Source: Polynucleobacter paneuropaeus (GTDB taxonomy: Bacteria > Pseudomonadota > Gammaproteobacteria > Burkholderiales > Burkholderiaceae). From it: DNA of 64,000 nt. This document shows positions 36,805-44,697 of the stretch, piece by piece (position 1 is the stretch's first letter; each line of letters starts with the position of its first letter). The position numbers were made by a program, and so were the translations under genes. The notes beneath the pieces were generated by a model. It saw only the letters and a list, made by a program, of their open reading frames with translations. It was not told the DNA's origin and did no database searches. Location: assembly GCF_003261235.1 (NCBI RefSeq), contig NZ_CP030085.1, positions 1,519,241 to 1,583,240 of the forward strand, read 5' to 3'.

Positions 36805-37824
36805 TCACAAGAATTGATGCTGCGTCATTGTCTCCAACACACGCATAGCTGTCGCCCTTGGAGAATGATTATTGATTACCCACTTCCTTGCATTCAATCC
36901 GATTTTTTCTAAAAAAAATGAGTCTTTACTGACTTCTTCAACTATGCGTGAAGTAGTAGTTTCAATTCGACTGAAATCAATTGGGATATACTCACTCCAA
37001 GGCATTGGATTTGCCGAGGTTTCCAGCCCATACCTGTCAAAATCTAAAGAAATTGGGCAACATCCAAAAAGTGCTGCCTCATAGAATCTCCAGCTATCAA
37101 ATCTAAGGACGACAGGTTCACTTGCTATCTCTTTAAATACAAGATCTTTGAAGCTAGCAAAATACTCATTCTGACGCAAGTCTTTATATAAATCACCGCC
37201 GTACGCTAAAACAGCTTTGTGGGTTAATAAATCTCTAATATATTGATCTGGATCTGAAAAACTTTCTGTAATCATAAAATGATCACGTAAAAGTGGAAGT
37301 AAACTTAAATCTAAGCCGTTTCTGACGGACTGATTATTCGATGGTCTAAAGTTTCTTAATATGTCTTTTTTTCTTTCAGAAAAAATATGCTGCCCCGCAA
37401 GCTGAATCGCCTCTTCTGATAAACCAAATCCAATAGGGAAAATTTTTCCACCTCTCAAGGCTAACTTATTAAAGTGGGTAATAAATACTAAAAAATTATC
37501 ATCATAATCCCTTAAATTACATCCGTCATTCATATCTAATAAAACGATCTTATTGTTTCGGGCTGAATTTTTTAAAGATTTTTCAAAATCACCGAGCCCA
37601 TTGAAAGCATCAACAATTAAATGTCCTCGACTTAAGTCTGATGTAATTTGAATATCTTCTGACATTAGTCTAGAAAACGGCGGGAATATACCGTGCGACT
37701 TAAACTCGGTCATTGGAGCATTAGAATATATTTTGTGGCCAAGAAGTTGTAAACCCTGCATTAAGCAACCCACAATATGTGAGCCACCACGATCTTTTGT
37801 TGGGAAAAAGAAACTGAACTCCAT
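36805..37824 (-). CDS. CgeB-like glycosyltransferase family protein
   Basis: This is a 339-residue GT-B-like protein. The N-terminus, MEFSFFFPTKDRGGSHIVG, looks like the nucleotide-free domain of such enzymes. The C-terminal part FDSWRFYEAALFGCCPISLD with the following short loop and VSKDSFFLEKIGLNARKWV resembles the sugar-nucleotide binding half of CgeB/Glyco_trans_1_2 proteins (pattern E-A---G--P). Its ATG directly abuts the stop of the TPR-GT41 gene (TAAATG), so the two are translationally coupled. Substrate unknown; AT-rich. Confidence 0.6.
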   Translation of the reverse strand: MEFSFFFPTKDRGGSHIVGCLMQGLQLLGHKIYSNAPMTEFKSHGIFPPFSRLMSEDIQITSDLSRGHLIVDAFNGLGDFEKSLKNSARNNKIVLLDMNDGCNLRDYDDNFLVFITHFNKLALRGGKIFPIGFGLSEEAIQLAGQHIFSERKKDILRNFRPSNNQSVRNGLDLSLLPLLRDHFMITESFSDPDQYIRDLLTHKAVLAYGGDLYKDLRQNEYFASFKDLVFKEIASEPVVLRFDSWRFYEAALFGCCPISLDFDRYGLETSANPMPWSEYIPIDFSRIETTTSRIVEEVSKDSFFLEKIGLNARKWVINNHSPRATAMRVLETMTQHQFL

Positions 37825-40044
37825 TTAAGATTTCTCGTTTAACATTTTTATTTCTGGAGATAAATTAATATGTTCAAATGGAAGTCTTTTTTCATATCTT
37901 TTGTACATTTCAAGATAAATTAATTCTATATTGTGAACATAACTGTTTGTATCAAATAACGCTTTTTTTTCCTTATTTATGGCCAGTCTTGCTTTTAAAG
38001 CTTTTATTTTTTCTGGGTGGCTCGCTAGGTCAATTGCAATCCTTTCGTAATCCTGTAGAGAGGTAGTTACTAGCTCTTTCAATCCAACGGCATTTAGTAA
38101 GCTAGCTGCGACTCTGCCAGCAAAAGCATTACCAATGCAAGTGATTAATGGCACCCCAGCCTTTAACGCATCCACTGCAGTTGTATGTGCATTATACGGA
38201 TGAGTATCCAAAAATAAATCTGCTAATTGATATCTGGCAAGATGATCTGCCATTAAATTAACTCTTTGGGCAAAGATAATTCTTTTATCATCGATACCAA
38301 GACTTACAAACTCTGCGATCAAGTTCTTCCTAAAGCTTTCATTGTTTTCTGAGATCCACACTACACTAGTGGGAGCTGCTTTTAATATAGTTGACCAACT
38401 TTTAAGGATTTTTTTATTAAATTTATAGCTATTATTAAAGCAGCAAAATATAAATCTATTTTCTGGTAAACCACAGTCTTCCTTAGTGAAAACTTTATTG
38501 GACGGAATTCGTTTTGAATCATCTACTATATAACAGTCAGGTAGATAGGCAATTTTTTCGGTATAGAAACTTTTGCTTTCTTCCGGGATCACAATCTTAT
38601 CCGCAATAAGATAATCCATATATTTGGCTCCCATAGTACCTGGATAGCCCAAATAATTAACTTGAATCGGAGCTGCGCGATGAGACATAATCCCTGTGGG
38701 CGCAGATTGAGTATGCCCACCTAAATCTATCGCAATATGAATTTCTAAATCCCTTGCCAGCTGCGCCACTTCGATATCGCTCTTGCTCTCAACATCTATA
38801 AAGTAATCAAAAGCCCCCTGTAATCTAAGCCTTAACTCATCATCCTCTTCGGCACATTTTACAGAAAATGCATAAGTTTCAAACTTTTCGCGATTATGCA
38901 TCTCAAAAAGCTCAACCGTTAAGATGGAAACAGGATGATTTCTAAAATCTGCAGAAAAATATCCAATACGGATTTTTTTATGGGGCTTAAATTCTATTTT
39001 GGGAAGAATATTTTTTTCAGGGAATCTATCCTCGACCCATATTTTTGCTACGTCTAATCCCTCTTTAATTGAGTCATTCATAGATAAGTATTTAAATGGA
39101 TTTACAACTTTTTGTTTTTTTTCTATAGCCTGATTAATTTTTTCCAAATCTTCATCTAAGGATTCCCAGTCACCAATTTGAAGCTTTAAGGCAGAGATAT
39201 CTCCAAGAATATAGGGTAGATCATTTTTTTTTCTATGAGCATTGCATAACGATATTATTGCATCATTATATTTTTTTAAATCCGCTAAGGTCGACCCTCT
39301 ATCGGCCCAAGTCTCTGGAAGATTTTCATCTAGGCAGATAGCTTTATCAAAATGTGCAATTGCCTTGTCATATAAACCAAGCTCCCTAAGGATTGCTCCT
39401 TTATCTGTCCAAGATCTAGCATTATTGGGGTTCAGTGAAATAGCAACATCACAGCTTTTGAGCGCCTCACCCCACTGCTTTAAGCTACTCAAACTAAAGG
39501 CTCTGTTAAGCCACGCATTAATATAGTCACCTTTAATTTCAATGGCTTTTTCATGCATTTGAACAGCTTCTATTAAATTTCCAGTTTTATGGAGCGCAAT
39601 TCCTAAATTACTGTATGCCTCTGCATAGTTGGGCTCCAATAAAATAGCTTTATTGTAAGCATCTATTGATTTGTAATAATCGCCTAACTCAAGATAAGTA
39701 TTGCCCTTATTGTTATAAGCTTCGTAGTATCTAGAATTTAGTTGTATTGCCCGATCGTAACATTTTAAAGCATCGTCATACCGACCGATTTCCTTCAAAA
39801 TATTGCCTTTATTACAATACGCTGAACTATTATTGGGGGCTGACTGAATTGACTTATTAATTAATTCTAGAGCCACATTCCATTCAGTTTTGTAAGCAGC
39901 AACAACACTTAAAAAACAGAGTGCATCGGCATTTTTCGTCTGTATTTTTAATACTTGCTTTAAAGATCTCTCAGCATCGTCCAATCTACCTGACTGAATT
40001 TGCTGGATTGATAAATTGAGTAAATAGGCGATCTGCGGATTCAT
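37825..40044 (-). CDS. TPR protein with O-GlcNAc transferase-like (GT41/SPINDLY) domain
   Basis: The 739-residue protein has about seven TPR units from residue 1 to ~270 (for instance EAYNNKGNTYLELGDYYKSI) and a C-terminal GT41 domain from ~350. Residues matching the active site of human OGT are seen: H370 in SADFRNHP, K541 in NNSYKF, and the UDP-binding segment LDTHPYNAHTTAVDAL at ~612-627. Eukaryotic OGT puts GlcNAc, and the plant SPY protein fucose, on Ser/Thr of proteins; bacterial relatives glycosylate adhesins or flagellins. Donor and target are unknown here. The CgeB-like gene is coupled directly downstream. No Shine-Dalgarno sequence precedes the ATG. Confidence 0.88.
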   Translation of the reverse strand: MNPQIAYLLNLSIQQIQSGRLDDAERSLKQVLKIQTKNADALCFLSVVAAYKTEWNVALELINKSIQSAPNNSSAYCNKGNILKEIGRYDDALKCYDRAIQLNSRYYEAYNNKGNTYLELGDYYKSIDAYNKAILLEPNYAEAYSNLGIALHKTGNLIEAVQMHEKAIEIKGDYINAWLNRAFSLSSLKQWGEALKSCDVAISLNPNNARSWTDKGAILRELGLYDKAIAHFDKAICLDENLPETWADRGSTLADLKKYNDAIISLCNAHRKKNDLPYILGDISALKLQIGDWESLDEDLEKINQAIEKKQKVVNPFKYLSMNDSIKEGLDVAKIWVEDRFPEKNILPKIEFKPHKKIRIGYFSADFRNHPVSILTVELFEMHNREKFETYAFSVKCAEEDDELRLRLQGAFDYFIDVESKSDIEVAQLARDLEIHIAIDLGGHTQSAPTGIMSHRAAPIQVNYLGYPGTMGAKYMDYLIADKIVIPEESKSFYTEKIAYLPDCYIVDDSKRIPSNKVFTKEDCGLPENRFIFCCFNNSYKFNKKILKSWSTILKAAPTSVVWISENNESFRKNLIAEFVSLGIDDKRIIFAQRVNLMADHLARYQLADLFLDTHPYNAHTTAVDALKAGVPLITCIGNAFAGRVAASLLNAVGLKELVTTSLQDYERIAIDLASHPEKIKALKARLAINKEKKALFDTNSYVHNIELIYLEMYKRYEKRLPFEHINLSPEIKMLNEKS

Positions 40045-40094
40045 AGCGTAATGCTAAACGAATTTAGTCCTTAGCCTTGAATTCAGCCCATTAA

Positions 40095-40118
40095 AAAAGG
40101 CTGCCTAGGCAGCCTTTT
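40095..40118 (-). terminator. intrinsic terminator after the MFS transporter gene
   Basis: AAAAGGCTGCCTAGGCAGCCTTTT is a perfect 24-base palindrome (quoted as two 12-base arms meeting at 40106/40107). On the minus strand it is followed by more T residues, placing it as the terminator of the transporter gene ending at 40138. It also isolates the TPR-GT41 gene start from upstream transcription. Confidence 0.8.
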
Positions 40119-40137
40119 ATTTGATGTCTAACGAAAT

Positions 40138-41394
40138 CTAAGAATAAACAGCGCTCTGGATATATTTTGCTCGCATTGGCCGCAATACAAAGAATGCCAA
40201 TATTGCAGCAGTTGCATCTAGGGCGATCATGATGGCAAATACTGGCATCCAACTTTCAGTAGCGCCATGAATATATGCTGCAATTGGTCCACCGATAATT
40301 GATCCAACGCCCTGGGCCATATAGAGAAAGCCATAATTCGTTGTGGCGTGTTTTTGGCCAAAAGTATCTGTCAAAGTAGATGGGAAGAGAGAGAAAATTT
40401 CGCCCCATCCAAAGAACACGACACCAGACATTACTACGAAAAGGACGGGGTCTGAGCGGGTCATTACCCATACGAACATGGCAACCGCCTCAAGACCAAA
40501 GGCAATCGTCATCGTATATTCACGACCAATTTTGTCGGAGATCCATCCAAAGAATGGGCGGGTAAATCCGTTCGTTACACGATCAATAGTTAAAGCTAAA
40601 GGTAAGGCTGCCATACCAAACACCATAGTTCCTGTAATACCAAAGTCTTTAGCAAAAGCGCCCATCTGTGAGATCACCATCAAACCAGAAGTTGACATCA
40701 TGGACATCATCAAAAACATGAGCCAAAAAACGGGTGTCTTGAGCATCGTTTTAGGAGCAATACCAGATGCGGCCGCCTGTACTTGGCTAGTAGTTTGAAC
40801 TCGATCAGCATGAGGCACTCGAATACCCTGTGCAGCCAATAGCCCAATTGCGCCAATCACATAGCCAAAGAAAGTTAGTGTGCCCTGTAAGCCAGACGAT
40901 GCCAGGCTGTCCGCAATCGGAAAGGTCGTTAGCAATGCCCCGATACCGTAACCTGCAGCAACCATACCTACAGCAAAGCCGCGATTATTAGGGAACCAAC
41001 GGACCATTAAGCCGACTACTCCAATGTAAACAATGCCGGTTCCTAGGCCGCCCAATACTCCATAGGTAATGTAGAGATTAGAAACTGTAGTGAGATTAGC
41101 TGAAAGTACCCAGCTGAGTCCAGTCAATACGGTACCCACTGACAATAGAAGGCGTGGACCAAACTTTTCGACTAAGAAACCCTGAAATGGAGAGAAAAAG
41201 GTTTGCAGCACTATCAAGATGGAGAATGTCACTTGCAACTCAGTCAAGCTCACTCCGAGTTGACCCATGATGGGCTTAGTAAATAATGCCCATACATATT
41301 GCGGACTTGAAATCGACATCATGCAAATGACGCCCAATGCCAACTGAACCCATTTCGATTTCAATGGATTGCTAGCGATTTCTGCTGTACTCAT
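40138..41394 (-). CDS. MFS transporter, OxlT (oxalate/formate antiporter)-like
   Basis: This 418-residue protein has about twelve hydrophobic helices and the MFS layout: GFLVEKFGPRLLLSVG between helices 2 and 3 and FGWISDKIGREYTM between helices 8 and 9. It resembles the oxalate/formate antiporter (OxlT) group, which exchanges or takes up small carboxylates. The actual substrate cannot be told. A GGGAG 7 bases before the ATG and a terminator at 40095-40118 make it a single-gene unit between groEL and the AT-rich block. Confidence 0.85.
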   Translation of the reverse strand: MSTAEIASNPLKSKWVQLALGVICMMSISSPQYVWALFTKPIMGQLGVSLTELQVTFSILIVLQTFFSPFQGFLVEKFGPRLLLSVGTVLTGLSWVLSANLTTVSNLYITYGVLGGLGTGIVYIGVVGLMVRWFPNNRGFAVGMVAAGYGIGALLTTFPIADSLASSGLQGTLTFFGYVIGAIGLLAAQGIRVPHADRVQTTSQVQAAASGIAPKTMLKTPVFWLMFLMMSMMSTSGLMVISQMGAFAKDFGITGTMVFGMAALPLALTIDRVTNGFTRPFFGWISDKIGREYTMTIAFGLEAVAMFVWVMTRSDPVLFVVMSGVVFFGWGEIFSLFPSTLTDTFGQKHATTNYGFLYMAQGVGSIIGGPIAAYIHGATESWMPVFAIMIALDATAAILAFFVLRPMRAKYIQSAVYS

Positions 41395-41515
41395 TTCTTA
41401 TCTCCCATTTGTAGACCAAGCTCAAAGTTGATACTCTCATCTTAGTGATTTATTGCGGGTAAACACGGATACTTGCCCCATGATGGTGCTTATTGAATAC
41501 TCTAGGCACTAAAGC

Positions 41516-41546
41516 AAAATGCCTGGTCTTTTGAACCAGGCATTTT
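41516..41546 (-). terminator. intrinsic terminator after groEL
   Basis: A 12-base perfect stem, AAAATGCCTGGT (41516-41527) with ACCAGGCATTTT (41535-41546), has a 7-base loop and lies 33 bases after the groEL stop. On the minus strand the T-rich right arm and ATTTTGCTTTA tail suit Rho-independent termination. Confidence 0.75.
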
Positions 41547-41578
41547 GAATTTCAGCATTAAAAAGCTGCTGGGAGAAA

Positions 41579-43231
41579 TTACATCATTCCGCCCATACCA
41601 CCCATACCACCCATACCACCCATATCAGGCATACCGCCGCCAGCAGACTCATCCTTAGGCGCTTCACAGATGGCGCAATCGGTAGTCAATAACAAGGCTG
41701 CAACAGAAGCTGCATTCACTAATGCAGTTTTAGTTACCTTGGTTGGATCAATGACGCCTTGGGCTACGAGATCACCGTACTCACCGGTAGCTGCGTTGTA
41801 ACCGTTATTGCCTTTACTGGCCAATACTGCGTTCACAACAACGCTTGCTTCATCACCAGCGTTAGAAACGATGATCCGGAGCGGCTCTTCCATGGCGCGC
41901 AAAACGATGCTGATGCCAGCGTCTTGATCAGCGTTATCGCCTTTCAGACCCTTGATACCTTGCATTGCACGAATCAAAGCCACGCCACCGCCAGGAACAA
42001 TGCCCTCTTCGACAGCTGCACGGGTTGCATGCAATGCATCATCGACGCGAGCTTTCTTCTCTTTCATTTCGACTTCAGTAGCAGCACCAACCCGAATTAC
42101 TGCAACACCGCCTGCCAACTTAGCAACGCGCTCTTGCAATTTTTCTTTATCGTAGTCGCTAGTCGCTTCTTCGATCTGTACACGAATGTTCTTCACGCGC
42201 GCTTCGATCGCCTTAGCATCACCAGCGCCATCAATGATGATGGTGTTTTCTTTACCAACTTCAATGCGCTTCGCTTGGCCTAAATGCTCAAGAGTAGTTT
42301 TCTCGAGTGTTAAACCAATTTCTTCGGCAATCACAGTACCGCCAGTCAATACAGCGATATCTTCGAGCATGGCTTTACGACGATCGCCAAAGCCTGGGGC
42401 CTTAACAGCGCAGGTCTTGATAATGCCGCGGATATTGTTAACCACTAAAGTTGCCAAGGCTTCGCCTTCAACATCTTCAGCAATGATCAACAATGGGCGG
42501 CCAGACTTAGCTACCTGCTCAAGTACTGGGAGCAAATCACGAATGTTAGCAATTTTCTTGTCAAACAAGAGAACATAAGGACTTTCTAAAACAGCGACTT
42601 GTTTCTCAGGTTGATTAATGAAATAAGGTGAAAGGTAACCACGATCAAACTGCATACCCTCAACTACTTCAAGCTCGTCCTCTAAAGACTTACCATCTTC
42701 AACAGTAATCACACCTTCTTTACCAACCTTTTCCATCGCTTCAGCAATACGCTGGCCAATACTAGTATCGCTGTTAGCAGAGATTGAGCCGACTTGAGCA
42801 ATTTCTTTGGTAGTTGTACAAGGCTTGCTAATTTTCTTGAGTTCTTCAAGAGCTGCAGTTACTGCTTTATCAATACCGCGCTTCAAATCCATTGGGTTGT
42901 GGCCTGATACTACATACTTCATGCCTTCACGCACAATCGATTGAGCCAAAACAGTAGCAGTAGTTGTTCCGTCGCCCGCGATATCAGCAGTTTTAGAAGC
43001 AACTTCTTTAACCATCTGCGCGCCCATGTTCTGGAGCTTATCTTTGAGTTCGATTTCTTTTGCGACAGATACACCGTCCTTAGTAATGGTTGGACCACCA
43101 AAGGAGCGCTCCATCACTACATTGCGACCCTTAGGGCCTAGAGTAGTTTTAACTGCGTTTGCGAGAATATTGACACCCTCGACCATCTTGGTCCGGGCGC
43201 TATCTCCAAATACAACGTCTTTTGCTGCCAT
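41579..43231 (-). CDS. groEL: 60 kDa chaperonin GroEL
   Basis: GroEL is the ATP-driven folding chamber that works with GroES. The 550-residue protein starts AAKDVVFGDSARTKMVEG, has the nucleotide-binding DGTTTATVLAQ near residue 88 and the chaperonin signature AAVEEGIVPGGG, and ends in the usual Gly-Met-rich tail. AAAGGAA precedes the ATG. It lies 27 bases after groES and shares its CIRCE-controlled promoter. Confidence 0.99.
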   Translation of the reverse strand: MAAKDVVFGDSARTKMVEGVNILANAVKTTLGPKGRNVVMERSFGGPTITKDGVSVAKEIELKDKLQNMGAQMVKEVASKTADIAGDGTTTATVLAQSIVREGMKYVVSGHNPMDLKRGIDKAVTAALEELKKISKPCTTTKEIAQVGSISANSDTSIGQRIAEAMEKVGKEGVITVEDGKSLEDELEVVEGMQFDRGYLSPYFINQPEKQVAVLESPYVLLFDKKIANIRDLLPVLEQVAKSGRPLLIIAEDVEGEALATLVVNNIRGIIKTCAVKAPGFGDRRKAMLEDIAVLTGGTVIAEEIGLTLEKTTLEHLGQAKRIEVGKENTIIIDGAGDAKAIEARVKNIRVQIEEATSDYDKEKLQERVAKLAGGVAVIRVGAATEVEMKEKKARVDDALHATRAAVEEGIVPGGGVALIRAMQGIKGLKGDNADQDAGISIVLRAMEEPLRIIVSNAGDEASVVVNAVLASKGNNGYNAATGEYGDLVAQGVIDPTKVTKTALVNAASVAALLLTTDCAICEAPKDESAGGGMPDMGGMGGMGGMGGMM

Positions 43232-43258
43232 GATTGAATTCCTTTCTTAAATACCGAA

Positions 43259-43549
43259 TTACTTCTGTACAACAGCCATGATGTCTTCTTCGCGCATCAC
43301 GAGAAGTTCATCGCCATCGACTTTGACTGTCTGACCCGCATACTTGCCAAATAGGACCCGATCGCCCACTTTGACATCAGGTGCATTGAGTTTTCCACTG
43401 TCATCACGCTTACCTGGGCCAACTGCTAAAACTTCGCCTTGGTCTGGTTTTTCAGCAGCAGCATCAGGGATGATGATTCCTGAGGCAGTCTTTGATTCTT
43501 GATCTAAACGCTTAATGATTACGCGATCATGTAAAGGACGCAGATTCAT
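43259..43549 (-). CDS. groES: 10 kDa co-chaperonin GroES
   Basis: The 96-residue GroES caps the GroEL cavity. It has the signature MNLRPLHDRVIIKRLD, the mobile loop region (ESKTASGIIIPDAA) and GDRVLFGKYAGQTVKVDG. A strong AGGAGAAGGA ribosome-binding region lies just before the ATG. It is the first gene of groES-groEL, with a CIRCE element and promoter about 108-160 bases upstream. Confidence 0.99.
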   Translation of the reverse strand: MNLRPLHDRVIIKRLDQESKTASGIIIPDAAAEKPDQGEVLAVGPGKRDDSGKLNAPDVKVGDRVLFGKYAGQTVKVDGDELLVMREEDIMAVVQK

Positions 43550-43656
43550 TCCTTCTCCTAAGTTAGTGATTGTTAACTAAATAAAAACTATATAAATCAA
43601 TGATTTGTAATCTCTACACACGAATACTTAACAAAAATAGGGTTTTACACCCCGTT

Positions 43657-43683
43657 TTAGCACTCGCGTGTTGGGAGTGCTGA
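43657..43683 (-). promoter_or_regulatory. CIRCE operator of groES-groEL
   Basis: TTAGCACTC, a 9-base spacer and GAGTGCTGA match the CIRCE consensus (TTAGCACTC-N9-GAGTGCTAA) at 17 of 18 arm positions. HrcA binds CIRCE and represses chaperonin genes without heat stress. Here it lies just downstream of the -10 element, where the repressor would cover the transcription start. hrcA itself is not in the window. Confidence 0.93.
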
Positions 43684-43712
43684 TTATATAGGTCCAAGTT
43701 CAGGCATTTCAA
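43683..43712 (-). promoter_or_regulatory. sigma70-type promoter of groES-groEL
   Basis: Reading the minus strand, TTGAAA (43712-43707) and a perfect TATAAT (43688-43683) are 18 bases apart. The -10 element touches the CIRCE repeat. This gives a 5' leader of about 125 bases. No clear sigma32 promoter was recognised. Confidence 0.75.
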
Positions 43713-43747
43713 GATCTTGAATCCATAAATTCTTTAAGGATTTAGGC

Positions 43748-43787
43748 TTTCCTATACTCAATAGAGCTGGGGTAGGAAGTTTCCTAC
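43748..43787. promoter_or_regulatory. BvgA-like inverted heptad site before the EAL/regulator/kinase operon
   Basis: GTAGGAA (43772-43778) and TTCCTAC (43781-43787) form a perfect inverted repeat around GT. Read as adjacent heptads this is TAGGAAG/TTTCCTA, close to the inverted TTTC(C/T)TA heptads bound by BvgA of Bordetella. Another exact TTTCCTA lies at 43748-43754, 32 bases (three helical turns) upstream, overlapping a -10-like TATACT (43753-43758). The site is 77 bases before the EAL gene. Binding by the encoded regulator is an inference. The rest of the 43550-43863 gap holds the groES promoter and CIRCE; nothing else was seen. Confidence 0.5.
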
Positions 43788-43863
43788 GGATAAATCAGCT
43801 TTAAGCCCTTTCGGCTCCAATCCGTCCTGCATAGACTGGAAGGTCACAGATTGGAGAATGCTG

Positions 43864-44697
43864 ATGAGCCCGAAATCCCGGCTGTACACCCTTGTAAAAG
43901 CATGGAAGAACAAACCCTTCCAGGAGGCGCGCGATGCTTGCTCGGAGTCTTGGTTAAGCCTAAGCCCTGAAGAAATCGCCGAACAACAATCCTGGTCAAA
44001 GCGACAAGAAATTAGCCACGAACCCATTTTTAATCTGAAAGGCACAAAACTGACAGGTTCTTTATATAGGCCCCTTTTAGAAGCTAAGGATGCCCAGCTT
44101 TTGCGACTATTTATGGAAGGCTTAGACACAATTACTTTTTGGCATCGCAGCGGTCGGTCGATCTCTGGAGTTTTACCAATTTCGCTTCATGCGCTTTCTT
44201 CTAAAAACTGTGTAGACGCATTAATCGAGCTGATTCTCAATTCTCGACTACCCGTGGGATCAGTCAGTTTAGGTATACAGCAGCTTTCTAAAACGAAGCT
44301 CATGCCTGATTCTGAGGATGGACTCTCTCGTATACGTCGACTTGGCGTTGGCCTTCATCTTTTAGATTTCGCCAGAACTTTACCGGAAATAAATCTGCTT
44401 GAGAAATTTAAGCTTGAGGGTATTCATATCGCATTACCCCAATTTCGCAATCAAGACTTACCCGTCGCCCTTATCTCCCAAATTAAAAGTGCTGGCACTG
44501 AAATATACGCCAGCGACTTAACCTTAGTTAACGATCTTGAGAATGCTAAACGTTTACAAGTGGATTACTGCTACGGAGGATTAATGATGTCCCCCGTGAG
44601 TCGCAATCAAATTTTTCACATTAACGATAGCCGTATTGCTAAAGCCATTTTTTCGCTGCACTCACATAACAACCTCAACCAAAATGGAGACAAATAA
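43864..44697 (+). CDS. degenerate EAL-domain protein (BvgR-like)
   Basis: This 277-residue protein has the size and secondary-structure pattern of a single EAL domain but has lost the catalytic signature. There is no E-A-L-x-R at the first strand (LYRPLLEAK in its place), the metal-binding Asp-Asp is reduced to LLDFAR, the Asn and Lys ligands are missing, and the final Q-G is replaced by YGGLMMSP. It should therefore not hydrolyse cyclic di-GMP, though it may bind nucleotide or protein. The ATG at 43864 has GGAG 7 bases upstream and is better than the ATG at 43858. The regulator gene starts in its stop codon (TAATG). In Bordetella, the EAL protein BvgR lies next to bvgAS. Confidence 0.7.
   Translation: MSPKSRLYTLVKAWKNKPFQEARDACSESWLSLSPEEIAEQQSWSKRQEISHEPIFNLKGTKLTGSLYRPLLEAKDAQLLRLFMEGLDTITFWHRSGRSISGVLPISLHALSSKNCVDALIELILNSRLPVGSVSLGIQQLSKTKLMPDSEDGLSRIRRLGVGLHLLDFARTLPEINLLEKFKLEGIHIALPQFRNQDLPVALISQIKSAGTEIYASDLTLVNDLENAKRLQVDYCYGGLMMSPVSRNQIFHINDSRIAKAIFSLHSHNNLNQNGDK

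Noticed and set aside
40095..40118. Perfect palindrome as a mobile-element end or recombination site
   Set aside because: Its position after a stop codon and T-rich flank fit an ordinary intrinsic terminator; no partner repeat or integrase was seen.
41579..41640. Short tandem repeats at the groEL end
   Set aside because: They encode the normal Gly-Gly-Met tail of GroEL and are not a separate element.
43864..44697. Active cyclic di-GMP phosphodiesterase
   Set aside because: The metal and catalytic residues of EAL enzymes are missing, so enzymatic activity is unlikely.
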